Assembly: GCA_023144005.1 (NCBI GenBank)
Contig: JAGLGN010000006.1
Coordinates: forward strand, 1-64,000
DNA from: a bacterium
GTDB lineage: Bacteria; AUK180
Direction: 5' to 3'
DNA length: 64,000 nucleotides
The position numbers were made by a program, and so were the translations under genes. Positions 44,928 to 53,810 of this stretch are shown in pieces. Each line of letters opens with the position of its first letter. Positions within the stretch are counted from its first letter, which is position 1. Under the pieces are notes generated by a model. That model saw nothing but the letters and a program-made list of their open reading frames with translations, had not been told where the DNA came from and ran no database searches.

Positions 44928-45234
44928 ACTATATAATAAGGCATTTTAAAAATATGTAAAGATTCCAATCTCATTTCTTCCTTGCATTTTCCCACTTTGC
45001 ACCTCACACTTCACACTTTCTTTTGCACTTGTCCCCTATCTTGATTGGGGTGCGGCGTGAAACGATTGTAACAGAAAATTTAATGTATTAAACGAAATAT
45101 TTATTTCCGGTTACGGGGGCGCGCAACGCGTGACGTGAAGAAAATCAAATATCAGTTTTTCTGCTTGCGTCCCTCTTTCTCAACGTGGAACCTTTGAACT
45201 TTGAACGCTTCGTTACTGCGAAGCTCCCGCTTCG
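44928..45234. other. Repeat-filled spacer before tonB2
   Basis: No gene. 4 x 7-bp array CACTTTG, CACCTCA, CACTTCA, CACTTTC (44993-45020), then copy 2 of the 90-bp repeat (45029-45120), then a ggaacct/ttgaact/ttgaacg array (45187-45207) and gcgaagc text abutting the tonB2 stop. Confidence 0.65.
45029..45120. repeat. Copy 2 of the 90-bp dispersed repeat
   Basis: TTGTCCCCTATCTTGATTGG start with the same CCCC...GGGG hairpin and the same internal blocks (cggcgtga, gattgtaacag, ttaaacgaaatatt, ccggttacgg) as 38986-39076. Confidence 0.7.
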
Positions 45235-45906
45235 CTAATTTATTATCAATTGATCGAGGTCAAATACATATGTCAATTTGATGGAGACCTTTATATTTTT
45301 GCCGTTTTGCACCGCGCCTGTAAATTTGCAGAGCTTTCCGGAGTTAAGAGCGGCCTTGTCCAATCTATCATACCCGGATGACTCCAATATCTCGGTGCCA
45401 TAAATATTACCCTCTTCATCGAGATACAGCGTCAACACGACCGTTCCCTCGAAACCCATCTTGATCGCAAGATCAGGATAAGCTGGAATGGATTTATATA
45501 TTAGCATCGGAGCCGCAATTGTACCTGCCCTGTCATTACTTATCGACGGCGAGAACGAAGTGTTAACATTTGAATTCAAGTCTGCTATAACGCGCTCAAG
45601 ATCCTCTTCATCCACCAGGTTTTTCGGCATTTCAGTAGGTTCGGGAATAGGGTGGTCACCGGATGGCGGTCTTAATGTATTCTCGGTGGAGACAGGCTTC
45701 GGAGGAGGAGGTGGCGGGCGAAAGTCCTCCCATACCAGATCGATCGGGCCTTGTGGAGGGGGCAATGGATCCGAAATAGTGATCACTGGGTTGACAAATA
45801 CAAATAAAGCAATATGAACAAGCATAGCGAAACAGAAAGCCAGAAGCTTCCTTTTAAGCGGAACCTCTTTCCTGAAAAAGTATCTTTTCCCTTGACGAAG
45901 ATTCAT
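45235..45906 (-). CDS. tonB: Energy transducer TonB (second paralogue)
   Basis: 223 residues. One N-terminal membrane helix (LAFCFAMLVHIALFVFV), a Pro-rich linker (FRPPPPPPKPV), and a C-terminal TonB fold (YPDLAIKMGFEGTVVLTLYL, later KAALNSGKLCKF). It couples the proton motive force to an outer-membrane receptor. It has its own strong promoter and is separated from tonB1 by a GC hairpin, so it can be regulated separately. Confidence 0.88.
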   Translation of the reverse strand: MNLRQGKRYFFRKEVPLKRKLLAFCFAMLVHIALFVFVNPVITISDPLPPPQGPIDLVWEDFRPPPPPPKPVSTENTLRPPSGDHPIPEPTEMPKNLVDEEDLERVIADLNSNVNTSFSPSISNDRAGTIAAPMLIYKSIPAYPDLAIKMGFEGTVVLTLYLDEEGNIYGTEILESSGYDRLDKAALNSGKLCKFTGAVQNGKNIKVSIKLTYVFDLDQLIIN

Positions 45907-45928
45907 AATATCCTCCTCTATCTATAAT

Positions 45929-45958
45929 ATTATAATTGAGAAAAGGACGATTTGTCAA
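45929..45958 (-). promoter_or_regulatory. Strong sigma70 promoter of tonB2
   Basis: On the minus strand TTGACA (45953-45958), 18-nt spacer, TATAAT (45929-45934). Consensus hexamers. Confidence 0.75.
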
Positions 45959-45976
45959 CTGTTTGAATGGTCGATC

Positions 45977-46004
45977 AGCCCGGCTACTGCGGCTTCGCCG
46001 GGCT
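45977..46004 (-). terminator. GC hairpin between tonB1 and tonB2
   Basis: AGCCCGGC (45977-45984) pairs with GCCGGGCT (45997-46004) around a 12-nt loop. No T tract follows, so it may be a weak or Rho-type terminator or an mRNA-stabilising hairpin. Confidence 0.35.
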
Positions 46005-46020
46005 ATTTGATATTATCGGA

Positions 46021-46683
46021 TCAGTAGGTCTCTACAGAGATCCCTTCCAAAAGATATTTATAAGTAAGTTCGACATCTATATCATCGACGGCGGTGTCAC
46101 CCTGCATCGCAGCTGTAAATACACAGAGCTTCGCGGCGTTCATCGCGGCCTTGTCAAGAATATCGGAGCCGGAGGTCTTAAGTAGATATACCTTTCTGAC
46201 CTGCCCTTTATTATCAAGTGTGCAGACCACTTTCACCGCGCCTTCAAGGCCCATTTCCTTGGCGATCTGCGGGTAAGTACCCGGATGCCTCTTTACAAGC
46301 ATGGGAGGTATTATCGCACCGATATCTCTTAAGTTATGCGGTGTTGTATCTTCATCGATCATGATCTCAGGAATTTCAGGTATCGGTTCTTCATCCTTTC
46401 TCGGATCCGGAACTGCCTTCGGAATTGCCCTTTTTCGCGGTTTGTAGATATTCTTTGTTTTCTTCATTTTCTGATCTAATTTCTTTTTCGGAATGGTGTA
46501 TTTCAAGGGTTTGAATATCTTTCTTTTTCCCGCCTTATATTTATTCGGGCCCTTCTTGAACTCTCTGATACCGACAAATAATCCTATATGAACCACTATC
46601 GCGAGGATCAAAGCAATAAGGGTCGTCTTTTGAGAAAATTTTCTCTCTGTTTCCAGACGCTTTTTTATTACATCTATCATCAT
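46021..46683 (-). CDS. tonB: Energy transducer TonB (first paralogue)
   Basis: 220 residues. Membrane helix (LIALILAIVVHIGLFVGI) followed by a Lys/Pro-rich linker and a C-terminal TonB domain (YPQIAKEMGLEGAVKVVCTL, later KAAMNAAKLCVF). Last gene of the exbB-exbD-exbD-tonB block (12-nt gap to exbD2). Confidence 0.9.
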   Translation of the reverse strand: MMIDVIKKRLETERKFSQKTTLIALILAIVVHIGLFVGIREFKKGPNKYKAGKRKIFKPLKYTIPKKKLDQKMKKTKNIYKPRKRAIPKAVPDPRKDEEPIPEIPEIMIDEDTTPHNLRDIGAIIPPMLVKRHPGTYPQIAKEMGLEGAVKVVCTLDNKGQVRKVYLLKTSGSDILDKAAMNAAKLCVFTAAMQGDTAVDDIDVELTYKYLLEGISVETY

Positions 46684-46695
46684 AATACGACTCCT

Positions 46696-47136
46696 TTATT
46701 CCCCGCCTACTTCTTTAGAGTAGTCGAAATCCTCATAGCTCTCTTCGGTTGACTGGAAGGCGATATTATCGATACCGCCCAATAAGACGCTGTCAATGGT
46801 ATCAACAAGATAGCTGTACGGGGTTTTTGGATCCACCTTGATCACGACAAAGGCATCCTTTTGGACCATCTTTGTTGTTTTAACTGTGGTCTTGACCTCA
46901 TCCAGAGAAACGATGGATTCGTTCATCATTACAACACCGTACGCATCTATATATATCTCAATATTCTTCTGATCGAGGGTTACCTCTTTCACCGAATCTG
47001 GAAGCTCGTATTTCAAGCCGGATTCCTGCGAAAATACCGTTGTAAGCATAAAAAAGATTATAAGCAGAAAAGCGATATCGGACATTGAAGAAGCAGGTAT
47101 CGCTGTTGATGCTTTTGATTTGTTTTTTACCTTCAT
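46696..47136 (-). CDS. exbD: ExbD-like biopolymer transport protein 2
   Basis: 146 residues with an N-terminal membrane helix containing the essential Asp in PASSMSDIAFLLIIFFMLT. The periplasmic part ends in a Glu/Asp-rich tail. Works with ExbB as the proton channel for TonB. The second of two ExbD paralogues. Confidence 0.9.
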   Translation of the reverse strand: MKVKNKSKASTAIPASSMSDIAFLLIIFFMLTTVFSQESGLKYELPDSVKEVTLDQKNIEIYIDAYGVVMMNESIVSLDEVKTTVKTTKMVQKDAFVVIKVDPKTPYSYLVDTIDSVLLGGIDNIAFQSTEESYEDFDYSKEVGGE

Positions 47137-47143
47137 CCTACAC

Positions 47144-47554
47144 CTATTTCTTATAGTCCACTGCCAGGGCGACCTTATTCACATATCCCTCCTGAATGCT
47201 GTTTAGGACTCTCTTTATGATCTCATAGGGGATACTTCCGTCGGCCTTGAGAACCACATACAGATTGGCTCTTTTTGAACCCTCGACCATAATATGCGCC
47301 GAGAGAGCTTCGATAAAAACAGGTTTGCCCTCTAATCTCACCATTGTGCCGTCATCTCCCTTTTGCAGGGTAACATGAAGAACTGTCTGCTCCAGGGTTT
47401 CCGGCTTTGTAGCTTGAGGAAGAGTAAGGTCCAGGCCCTGATCTTTATTGAAGACCGTGGTTATCATGAAGAAGATTATAAGCAGAAAGGCTATATCGGA
47501 CATGGCGGAATCTGGAATATTCGTATTCGCCTTCAGTCCCTTTGATAACTTCAT
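47144..47554 (-). CDS. exbD: ExbD-like biopolymer transport protein 1
   Basis: 136 residues. N-terminal helix with the conserved Asp (IPDSAMSDIAFLLIIFFMIT). The ATG overlaps the exbB stop by 1 nt. Paired ExbD paralogues may form a mixed channel. Confidence 0.9.
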   Translation of the reverse strand: MKLSKGLKANTNIPDSAMSDIAFLLIIFFMITTVFNKDQGLDLTLPQATKPETLEQTVLHVTLQKGDDGTMVRLEGKPVFIEALSAHIMVEGSKRANLYVVLKADGSIPYEIIKRVLNSIQEGYVNKVALAVDYKK

Positions 47555-48216
47555 TACTTGGTCAACTCCATTTCCTCCAGAACCTCAAGCAGTACACTTG
47601 AAGACTCCTGAATATCCATTGTGAACCTATCCAGGAAGTTTACAAAAAAGTTGTACATAATGAGAGCGGGAGCGGATATGATAAGACCTGTCGCTGTGGT
47701 GACAAGTGCTTCGGAAATACCGCCGGCGACAATAGTAGGATCTCCAAGACCCGCGGTGGCCATGGAGCCGAAGGCGCCGATCATACCGGTAACAGTTCCA
47801 AGGAACCCAAAAATAGGAGCCAAAGAAACGACAGTTGCCAGCCAGACGAGACCTTTTTCAAGACTGGACAATTCGACCGCTGCCGCGGCTTCCATTGTCT
47901 TTTCGATCATGTCTCTTTTTTCCTGAGATTTCACCTTCAGTGTAGAGACCTTCTGAAGGTCGCTGTATTTTGTCAGACCTTCATGAAGAACCGCAGGAAT
48001 TGGCCCGTTGGTTTTTTCACAAAGATCAAGAGCGCTGTCAAGATCATCCTTCTCCAGAAGCTCAATGATCATTCCCAAAAATTCTTTGGTATTGATCTTT
48101 CTCTTATAATAAGTGATCATTCTTTCAAAGAAAATGAATAACGCAAGTAATGATAAGAGCAGAAGCGGCCACATCATCGGGCCACCTTGCTTAAATTTTT
48201 CTAATAGAAATCCCAT
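47554..48216 (-). CDS. exbB: ExbB/TolQ-like proton channel protein
   Basis: 220 residues with three hydrophobic segments (residues about 13-30, 110-135, 155-180). Contains GLVWLATVVSLAPIFGFLG and TVTGMIGAFGSMATAGLGD, diagnostic for ExbB/TolQ/MotA. Powers TonB. First gene after the receptor (22-nt gap). Confidence 0.93.
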   Translation of the reverse strand: MGFLLEKFKQGGPMMWPLLLLSLLALFIFFERMITYYKRKINTKEFLGMIIELLEKDDLDSALDLCEKTNGPIPAVLHEGLTKYSDLQKVSTLKVKSQEKRDMIEKTMEAAAAVELSSLEKGLVWLATVVSLAPIFGFLGTVTGMIGAFGSMATAGLGDPTIVAGGISEALVTTATGLIISAPALIMYNFFVNFLDRFTMDIQESSSVLLEVLEEMELTK

Positions 48217-48238
48217 TCGTCACTCCTTTATTTAATAA

Positions 48239-50608
48239 TTAAAAACTAACCGTAATGCCGGCTTTAGCACGCTGGGGGGCGCTGTACAATGCCGCTGACC
48301 CGTCCGCATAGACTCCGGTAATATTTCTGGTATCGAAAACATTGGTAAGTTCTAAATATAATTTATACTTCATACCGAACCATTTGATACCGTCAAAGGC
48401 CTTCCACAAACTCATATCTACCCTCTTGTAATCGGGGAATCTTGCATCGTTGACCAGGCCCTTTTTACTTCCATCAACTGAGGTATAGGGCATTCCGGTA
48501 TGCCAATAACCGATAACCGAAGCGCCGAGACCGTTATTTCCTTCATAGCCGACCTGAAGTATAACATTATGAGTTACATCCCAATCAAGGGGATATTCCT
48601 TCGGCGGCAGAACATCTATGGAAATATAAGGATTTGAAGATGTACCCTTTGCGTCGGAAAGGGTGTATGCAAGTCTCCAATAATAATTATTCGCAAATCC
48701 CTTGGTAAGCTGAACCTCGAGGCCCTGAGCATAGGAATGATCGACATTCATGGGCATATCACGGTCGCTGCCGCTAAGACGGGAATTTCCCGCGACGAAT
48801 TTGATAAGGTCACTTGTATTCTTATAATAGGTGACCATGTCCAATTTCAGCACATCCGAAAGAAGGTATGTGATACCATATTCAAATGCGACCGCGTTAG
48901 CAGCTTCCAAATACTGATTGTTCGACTGGTCTTTATATGATTCATACTTCTCCTGAAGAACATACATTGCCGCCGGCGGCTGATAGAAGATGCCGTAAGT
49001 AAAGCGGAATTTGGTTCTGTCATTGATGGCGAATGAAAGGAACGCCCTTGGGGAGAACTGTGATCCGGCATATTGCCTTCTGTCATATCTGAGCCCAACA
49101 TTCATTACAAGATCCTGATCCCAATCCATGAAATCAAGGACGTAGAACGCCTGCTCATCCATGAACCTATGATAGGCATCCCTGTAAGCGGAATCCTCAA
49201 TGGCGGGATATGTCTGGAAATTCTCCAGAAGGTCATAGTAATTATACTGAAGACCGGCTTTTATCTGATGTATCTTGTTAAGCTGATTGACTATGTCTAT
49301 TTTGAATGAGTATTGTGTCGAAGTTCTGTCCTCATACACGGGGTAATCTCTTGAATCGGGGTCATAGGACCACTCATATTCTTCCGGTTCTTTATCACCG
49401 ACACCAACTACGATCTGGTTCTGAAATCTATATAAGAATATCTGATAGAAGAGGTTCATGGAAATGGTGTGAGCCCATTCGAAGTTAACCTGATTGTTCA
49501 TCTGCCATTGTGTGGGCTGATGCTCTACGGTAGGTGTGGCATATGATCTTGAGACCAAGTAATCGATCGAGGCCCAGGAATACTGATACCCCAATTTGGC
49601 TTTCATCCTGGGTGATATCTTCATGGTCAATTTGGAAGAAGTATCGTTGAAATTCTGCCAATTATAGCGCACATAATCATAATCATAATCCTGGTCCGCC
49701 TGCAATGTTCCATTAAAATCGGGATTGGAGAGCCACTTCAGATCAGATGTAAAGCTCGATCCCGAGGTATAAAAGGTCAGTAATGGGCCGCGCTTTGTCT
49801 TTTTGAAGATCGGGATGGGGCCGCCCAATTCCCAGTTTATATCGACATCGCCCTGGTCCGCGGCCTTCCACACAAGATTGCCTGTCCAATAAGCGAATCT
49901 TCCCGAATACTTTTTTCCGCCTTCTTTGGTAACGACATTAACGATACCCGAAAGAGCACCGCCGTACTCAGCGGAAAATCCACCGGTCTTCACGGAGATT
50001 TCTTTAATGGCCCAATTATTGATATTTCCACCGAAGGTCCCCGTTACAGGATCCTTGATCGTCATACCGTCAACCATATAGTTGACCTCATCGCTACGGC
50101 CGCCGCGAATATGAAGCTGTCCGCCTTCGCCGACAACGCCGGGGACGGTTTGAACTATTCTCTGGAAGCTGGAAATCGGTGTATCGGTGATCTCTGCCTC
50201 TGAAAGGACATGATCGGTACCGCCTTTATCCCTCTGTATCTTCACAACTCTCTTATCTTTAACGATAATGACCTCTGAAGTTGCCGCACCCCTTTCCAAT
50301 CTGATCGGGGGTTCTGTTGATGTTGAATCCGATGTGATAATAATATTTTCCCTGATAACCGGTTTGTATTTAACATGGGTTACCGCTATGGAATAAATAT
50401 CGACGGCAAGGCCACTGAAGTAGTATTCTCCTCTCTCATCGGTAGCGGTTTCAAGCCCAATAGGTTCGATCACCACTTTAGCATCGACCACGGGATTTCC
50501 GGAACTGTCATCGACAACGATTCCTTTGACTGCTCCTGTATTTCCTGCATAGGTAACCATACCAACAATAATAAATACCGTTAATATTAAAATCTTCCAG
50601 TGCTTCAT
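48239..50608 (-). CDS. TonB-dependent receptor with CarboxypepD_reg-like N-domain
   Basis: 789 residues. Signal peptide, then a carboxypeptidase-regulatory-like beta sandwich (GIVVDDSSGNPVVDAKVVIE to about residue 105) and a plug domain (residues about 130-230: DEVNYMVDGMTIKDPV, SAEYGGALSGIVNVVTKEGG). The barrel closes with YKLYLELTNVFDTRN and a final strand ending in F. No TonB box is obvious. The substrate is unknown. No siderophore- or cobalamin-specific gene is nearby. Confidence 0.88.
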   Translation of the reverse strand: MKHWKILILTVFIIVGMVTYAGNTGAVKGIVVDDSSGNPVVDAKVVIEPIGLETATDERGEYYFSGLAVDIYSIAVTHVKYKPVIRENIIITSDSTSTEPPIRLERGAATSEVIIVKDKRVVKIQRDKGGTDHVLSEAEITDTPISSFQRIVQTVPGVVGEGGQLHIRGGRSDEVNYMVDGMTIKDPVTGTFGGNINNWAIKEISVKTGGFSAEYGGALSGIVNVVTKEGGKKYSGRFAYWTGNLVWKAADQGDVDINWELGGPIPIFKKTKRGPLLTFYTSGSSFTSDLKWLSNPDFNGTLQADQDYDYDYVRYNWQNFNDTSSKLTMKISPRMKAKLGYQYSWASIDYLVSRSYATPTVEHQPTQWQMNNQVNFEWAHTISMNLFYQIFLYRFQNQIVVGVGDKEPEEYEWSYDPDSRDYPVYEDRTSTQYSFKIDIVNQLNKIHQIKAGLQYNYYDLLENFQTYPAIEDSAYRDAYHRFMDEQAFYVLDFMDWDQDLVMNVGLRYDRRQYAGSQFSPRAFLSFAINDRTKFRFTYGIFYQPPAAMYVLQEKYESYKDQSNNQYLEAANAVAFEYGITYLLSDVLKLDMVTYYKNTSDLIKFVAGNSRLSGSDRDMPMNVDHSYAQGLEVQLTKGFANNYYWRLAYTLSDAKGTSSNPYISIDVLPPKEYPLDWDVTHNVILQVGYEGNNGLGASVIGYWHTGMPYTSVDGSKKGLVNDARFPDYKRVDMSLWKAFDGIKWFGMKYKLYLELTNVFDTRNITGVYADGSAALYSAPQRAKAGITVSF

Positions 50609-50628
50609 TAAAGCCTCCTGTTTTGTGC

Positions 50629-50657
50629 ATTATATCATTTTTAATTTTCTAAGTCAA
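50629..50657 (-). promoter_or_regulatory. Promoter for the TonB receptor operon
   Basis: On the minus strand TTGACT (50652-50657), 17-nt spacer, TATAAT (50629-50634), 20 nt upstream of the ATG with AGGAGG in between. Confidence 0.65.
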
Positions 50658-50871
50658 TAAAAAAAACCTCAAATTCGCGGCCGGTTCATTGCCGCTAACT
50701 CGTTACGCCTTGGTGTTATATCGGCAGTTTATCCTCTTACTATTTTCCATTTTTGAGAGGTTCTCACAGGACTCTTCCTCTTATTCTACCTTACGGTACC
50801 GACAAGCCCGTTGATAATCATCACATTTGCTTTCATTTTTGTTATGTTTCCGATCTTCGGGAGGAATAGGC
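50658..50871. other. Intergenic region with possible RNA structure
   Basis: 214 bp between the receptor promoter and mutL stop, no gene. A GCGGC...GCCGC hairpin (about 50677-50695), hairpin AGAGG...CCTCT, and an eight-base T run near the end on the minus strand suggest a structured RNA or terminator after mutL. Identity unknown. Confidence 0.35.
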
Positions 50872-52539
50872 TCAAGTCCTTTTAAACATTTTTTCGAGAT
50901 CTTTTGAGGATAATTTTATAAGCGTCGGACGGCCGTGAGGGCATTGATACGGGTTTTCACAAAGGCAGAGGTCCTTCAATATTTCAGAAATGAGATCAAA
51001 GGACAGATTGTCGCCTGCCTTGACGGCGGATTTACACGCAAGATCCTTTACCCAGTCCATGAATGAAAAGTTCTCCTCTTCCAATGACTCAAGCAATGTT
51101 CCGATGCCGTCAAGAGGGAATCTTAATGCCAGCCATGGAGGGACCGCGATTATCCGGTCACCGTCATCAGAGATATCAAATCCCGCATTCCTCAGAAATT
51201 TGATGTGATGGTCCGCCAGAACACGGTCAAGCTCGAAAGGGATCAGGAGTTCCTGTGACAATTTCACCGAACGCTTCATTTCTTTGCTGATCTTCTCAAA
51301 AAGGACACGCTCATCAGCGGCATGCTGATCCATCAGGTATAATTCATCCTGCCCCTTGAAAATAAGGTAGGTGTCCTTTATTCTGCCGATAAAACTGACA
51401 TGGGCACCGAATAATTCCAGTCGCTGATGCGTTATGTGAACAGGTGTCTGGCCGTTAATTTCAGAAAGCGAACCACTGAAGTCCAAGGAAGATTGGACTG
51501 ACCCGGGGGAAGTACTTGAAAAAGATGCAGTGCTCTCCGGTGTAAATACCTCAACTTCATCCTTCAATACAGAAGATACTCCGTAGAAGATCAGATCTCT
51601 TACCAGCGCGGCCGCAAGAAAGCGGACCTCTGTTTTTCTCGGATGTACATTTACATCCACATGAGATGCGGGTACGGTCAGATTTATTATACCTACCGGG
51701 AAAGTGCCTTTCATCATATAAGGTTCGTAAGCAGAAGTAAGGTAATAGATCAACTTCTGATCTCTTAACATCCGGCCGTTCATACTTACATAAAGCCGTT
51801 TCTTGTTCTTTCTGAATATTCTCGGTTTTGAAACAACTCCCGTGAGCGACATTCCCTGCTCTCCTTCATGCCTGATTTCCAGAAGGTCCTTTCCCGTAAT
51901 ATCCTTAAAGAGCAATGCGAGACGCTCGGCAAGAGAACTTGGAGGGAATGACCATTTCTCTACTCCCTCATTGAAAAATCTGAATCTGATCTCAGGATAC
52001 ATCAGCGCGAAACTGTAAAAATGATCCAGAATTTCCAGGTATTCGCTTCTTGAGGATTTTAGGAATTTTTTTCTGCCGGGAACATTAAAAAAAAGTTCTT
52101 TCACGGAAATATTTGTTCCCGACGGGCCGCCTCTTTCGTGTTGATCAATGATATTTCCCCCATCCATCTCGATATAATTGCCGCTTTCCGAGGAAGGGGT
52201 TTTTGAAAAAATACCGATGCGTGAAACCGAGGCTATGCTGGGAAGGGCTTCGCCTCGAAATCCGAGAGTATGGATCGCATCGAGGTCTTCAAGGCTCTTT
52301 ATCTTACTTGTGGCATAACGCGTAAATGCCGAATTCATATCGTCAGGCACCATGCCTTCGCCATTATCCACAACACGGATAAGCCGGGTGCCGCCTTCTT
52401 CAATATGTATAGAAATACTGTCGGCACCGGCATCAATGCTGTTTTCCAGCAATTCCTTCAGAACAGAGGCGGGGCGTTCTACGACCTCACCCGCGGCGAT
52501 CTTATTAATTAAAGCCGCTTCAAGTTTCTTTATCTTCAT
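50872..52539 (-). CDS. mutL: DNA mismatch repair protein MutL
   Basis: 555 residues, starting MKIKKLEAALINKIAAGEVV at 52539 (1-nt overlap with the MCE gene stop, TGATG). ATPase motifs ELLENSIDAGADS and DNGEGM are at the N-terminus. The C-terminal endonuclease motif DQHA-x2-E-x4-E appears as DQHAADERVLFE, and CPHGRP near the end is also conserved, so this is a nicking MutL as expected where MutH is absent. Confidence 0.95.
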   Translation of the reverse strand: MKIKKLEAALINKIAAGEVVERPASVLKELLENSIDAGADSISIHIEEGGTRLIRVVDNGEGMVPDDMNSAFTRYATSKIKSLEDLDAIHTLGFRGEALPSIASVSRIGIFSKTPSSESGNYIEMDGGNIIDQHERGGPSGTNISVKELFFNVPGRKKFLKSSRSEYLEILDHFYSFALMYPEIRFRFFNEGVEKWSFPPSSLAERLALLFKDITGKDLLEIRHEGEQGMSLTGVVSKPRIFRKNKKRLYVSMNGRMLRDQKLIYYLTSAYEPYMMKGTFPVGIINLTVPASHVDVNVHPRKTEVRFLAAALVRDLIFYGVSSVLKDEVEVFTPESTASFSSTSPGSVQSSLDFSGSLSEINGQTPVHITHQRLELFGAHVSFIGRIKDTYLIFKGQDELYLMDQHAADERVLFEKISKEMKRSVKLSQELLIPFELDRVLADHHIKFLRNAGFDISDDGDRIIAVPPWLALRFPLDGIGTLLESLEEENFSFMDWVKDLACKSAVKAGDNLSFDLISEILKDLCLCENPYQCPHGRPTLIKLSSKDLEKMFKRT

Positions 52540-53810
52540 CACATCGTAATGCCGAAGAGATACTTGAAATCCTCCTCTCTGAATCGTATTGAAAGGCCGA
52601 ATTTCACGGCAGGAGAATGTATGAGGTCGTCGAAGGTCAGATTGATCCCCGCCCATTTGATATACTGCCGGAAAGATATTCTGAGATTGAGGGCATTGAA
52701 ACCCTGATCCCAATGGAAGGTCTCCAGCCGTAAACGGCTCCGTTCGGTGAAATTATACCCGAGTCCGATCGCGGGGGTTTCCTCGGTTATTCCCGCGGAA
52801 ATAACAAATCTGTTCAATACTACATTCAGAGTGGCGTTGAGTTTCGCGTCACCGCTGCCTATTTTCGAAATTCCGAATGAGTAAAATCTGTTCTTAGCGG
52901 GATAAAATTCAAAATTAAGGTTACCGTCAAAGGCGGAAAGCGCACGATCCGACACAAGGTCGCCATACCACCAGAACTGCAGCTCCTTTCCTTTTGCCAA
53001 AGCGGTTTCCAATTCTTCAGATAAGGATGTAAGCCGCTTATGAAGCTTGTCATCATTCAGTAGTTTACCGAGAGTGCCTTCTCCTTTGTTCAATTTTTCA
53101 ATGGCGGGAAGCGTCTCATCCATTACCAGATTGAACTTCTTTCCCGCAATATTCAGATTATCTATGGCATCGTCAATATTGGGATTGTCCAGGAGTTTAT
53201 TGAATTTGGAAAGCATTGATTTCGCGTTACTTATCATATCAACTATATCATCCGTTGATCCCTCAAGGGGCTTTACGAGCCGGTCGATTTGAGCAAAGGC
53301 TTTATCCATGCCCTTATTCAAACCATCCAGCGACTCATTTATCAGCATAATGGTTTCTTCAAATTTGCCCAGTTTCAGAGAAAAATCGTTCAGATTGAAG
53401 ATAAGATCTCCCATAGACACCGCGTCTCTTCCTGTAAGTATGAGGCCTTTCGCGTTTTCCTCATGATAGCCCGCGGAGGGATCGCCGATGGTGATCTCCA
53501 CATACGCCTCACCGATAATGCCGAGTGAATTTATATATATCAACGCCTCTTTATTGATCCTTATTCCTCTTTGTATCTCCATAAGGACTCTGGGATGCGC
53601 GTCGTGTATATAGACCTTGGCGACCGAACCGATCTTTACGCCGGAAAGCCGGACAGGAGTTCCGGAATCCAGGCCGCCCACATATGAAAAGTCCACTAAA
53701 ACCTTGTAATTTCGCTTCTTTATCTGATAATTGGATATGGTAATAATAAACCATGCCATTACGATAATCACGAATGTCGCGAACAATCCTATTTTTATCT
53801 CTTTTCCCAT
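52539..53810 (-). CDS. mlaD: MlaD/MCE-domain lipid transport protein
   Basis: 423 residues. N-terminal membrane anchor (IGLFATFVIIVMAWFII) followed by an MCE domain (YVGGLDSGTPVRLSGVKIG). The C-terminal half has long helices and a beta-rich region (FDGNLNFEFYPAKNRFY, ending FGLSIRFREEDF), longer than E. coli MlaD (183 residues). It forms an operon with the ABC permease and ATPase genes. Confidence 0.9.
   Translation of the reverse strand: MGKEIKIGLFATFVIIVMAWFIITISNYQIKKRNYKVLVDFSYVGGLDSGTPVRLSGVKIGSVAKVYIHDAHPRVLMEIQRGIRINKEALIYINSLGIIGEAYVEITIGDPSAGYHEENAKGLILTGRDAVSMGDLIFNLNDFSLKLGKFEETIMLINESLDGLNKGMDKAFAQIDRLVKPLEGSTDDIVDMISNAKSMLSKFNKLLDNPNIDDAIDNLNIAGKKFNLVMDETLPAIEKLNKGEGTLGKLLNDDKLHKRLTSLSEELETALAKGKELQFWWYGDLVSDRALSAFDGNLNFEFYPAKNRFYSFGISKIGSGDAKLNATLNVVLNRFVISAGITEETPAIGLGYNFTERSRLRLETFHWDQGFNALNLRISFRQYIKWAGINLTFDDLIHSPAVKFGLSIRFREEDFKYLFGITM

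Noticed and set aside
50665-50720. attC-like recombination site (ctaactc ... gttat pattern)
   Set aside because: The R' and R'' boxes do not follow GTTRRRY/RYYYAAC and no integrase or cassette array is present.
50690-50800. Possible RNase P RNA because of GAGGAAGAGTCC and AAACTGCCGAT blocks
   Set aside because: Core P4 pairing could not be formed with the 3' part and the region is far too short, so the match is probably chance.
50790-50840. Small ORF of 16 codons (MKANVMIINGLVGTVR) on the minus strand
   Set aside because: No RBS and no context. Too short to support.
52540-52713. N-terminal extension of mutL of about 57 residues
   Set aside because: It lies within the MCE gene, has no RBS, and the usual MutL start MKIKKLEAALINKIAAGEV is at 52539.
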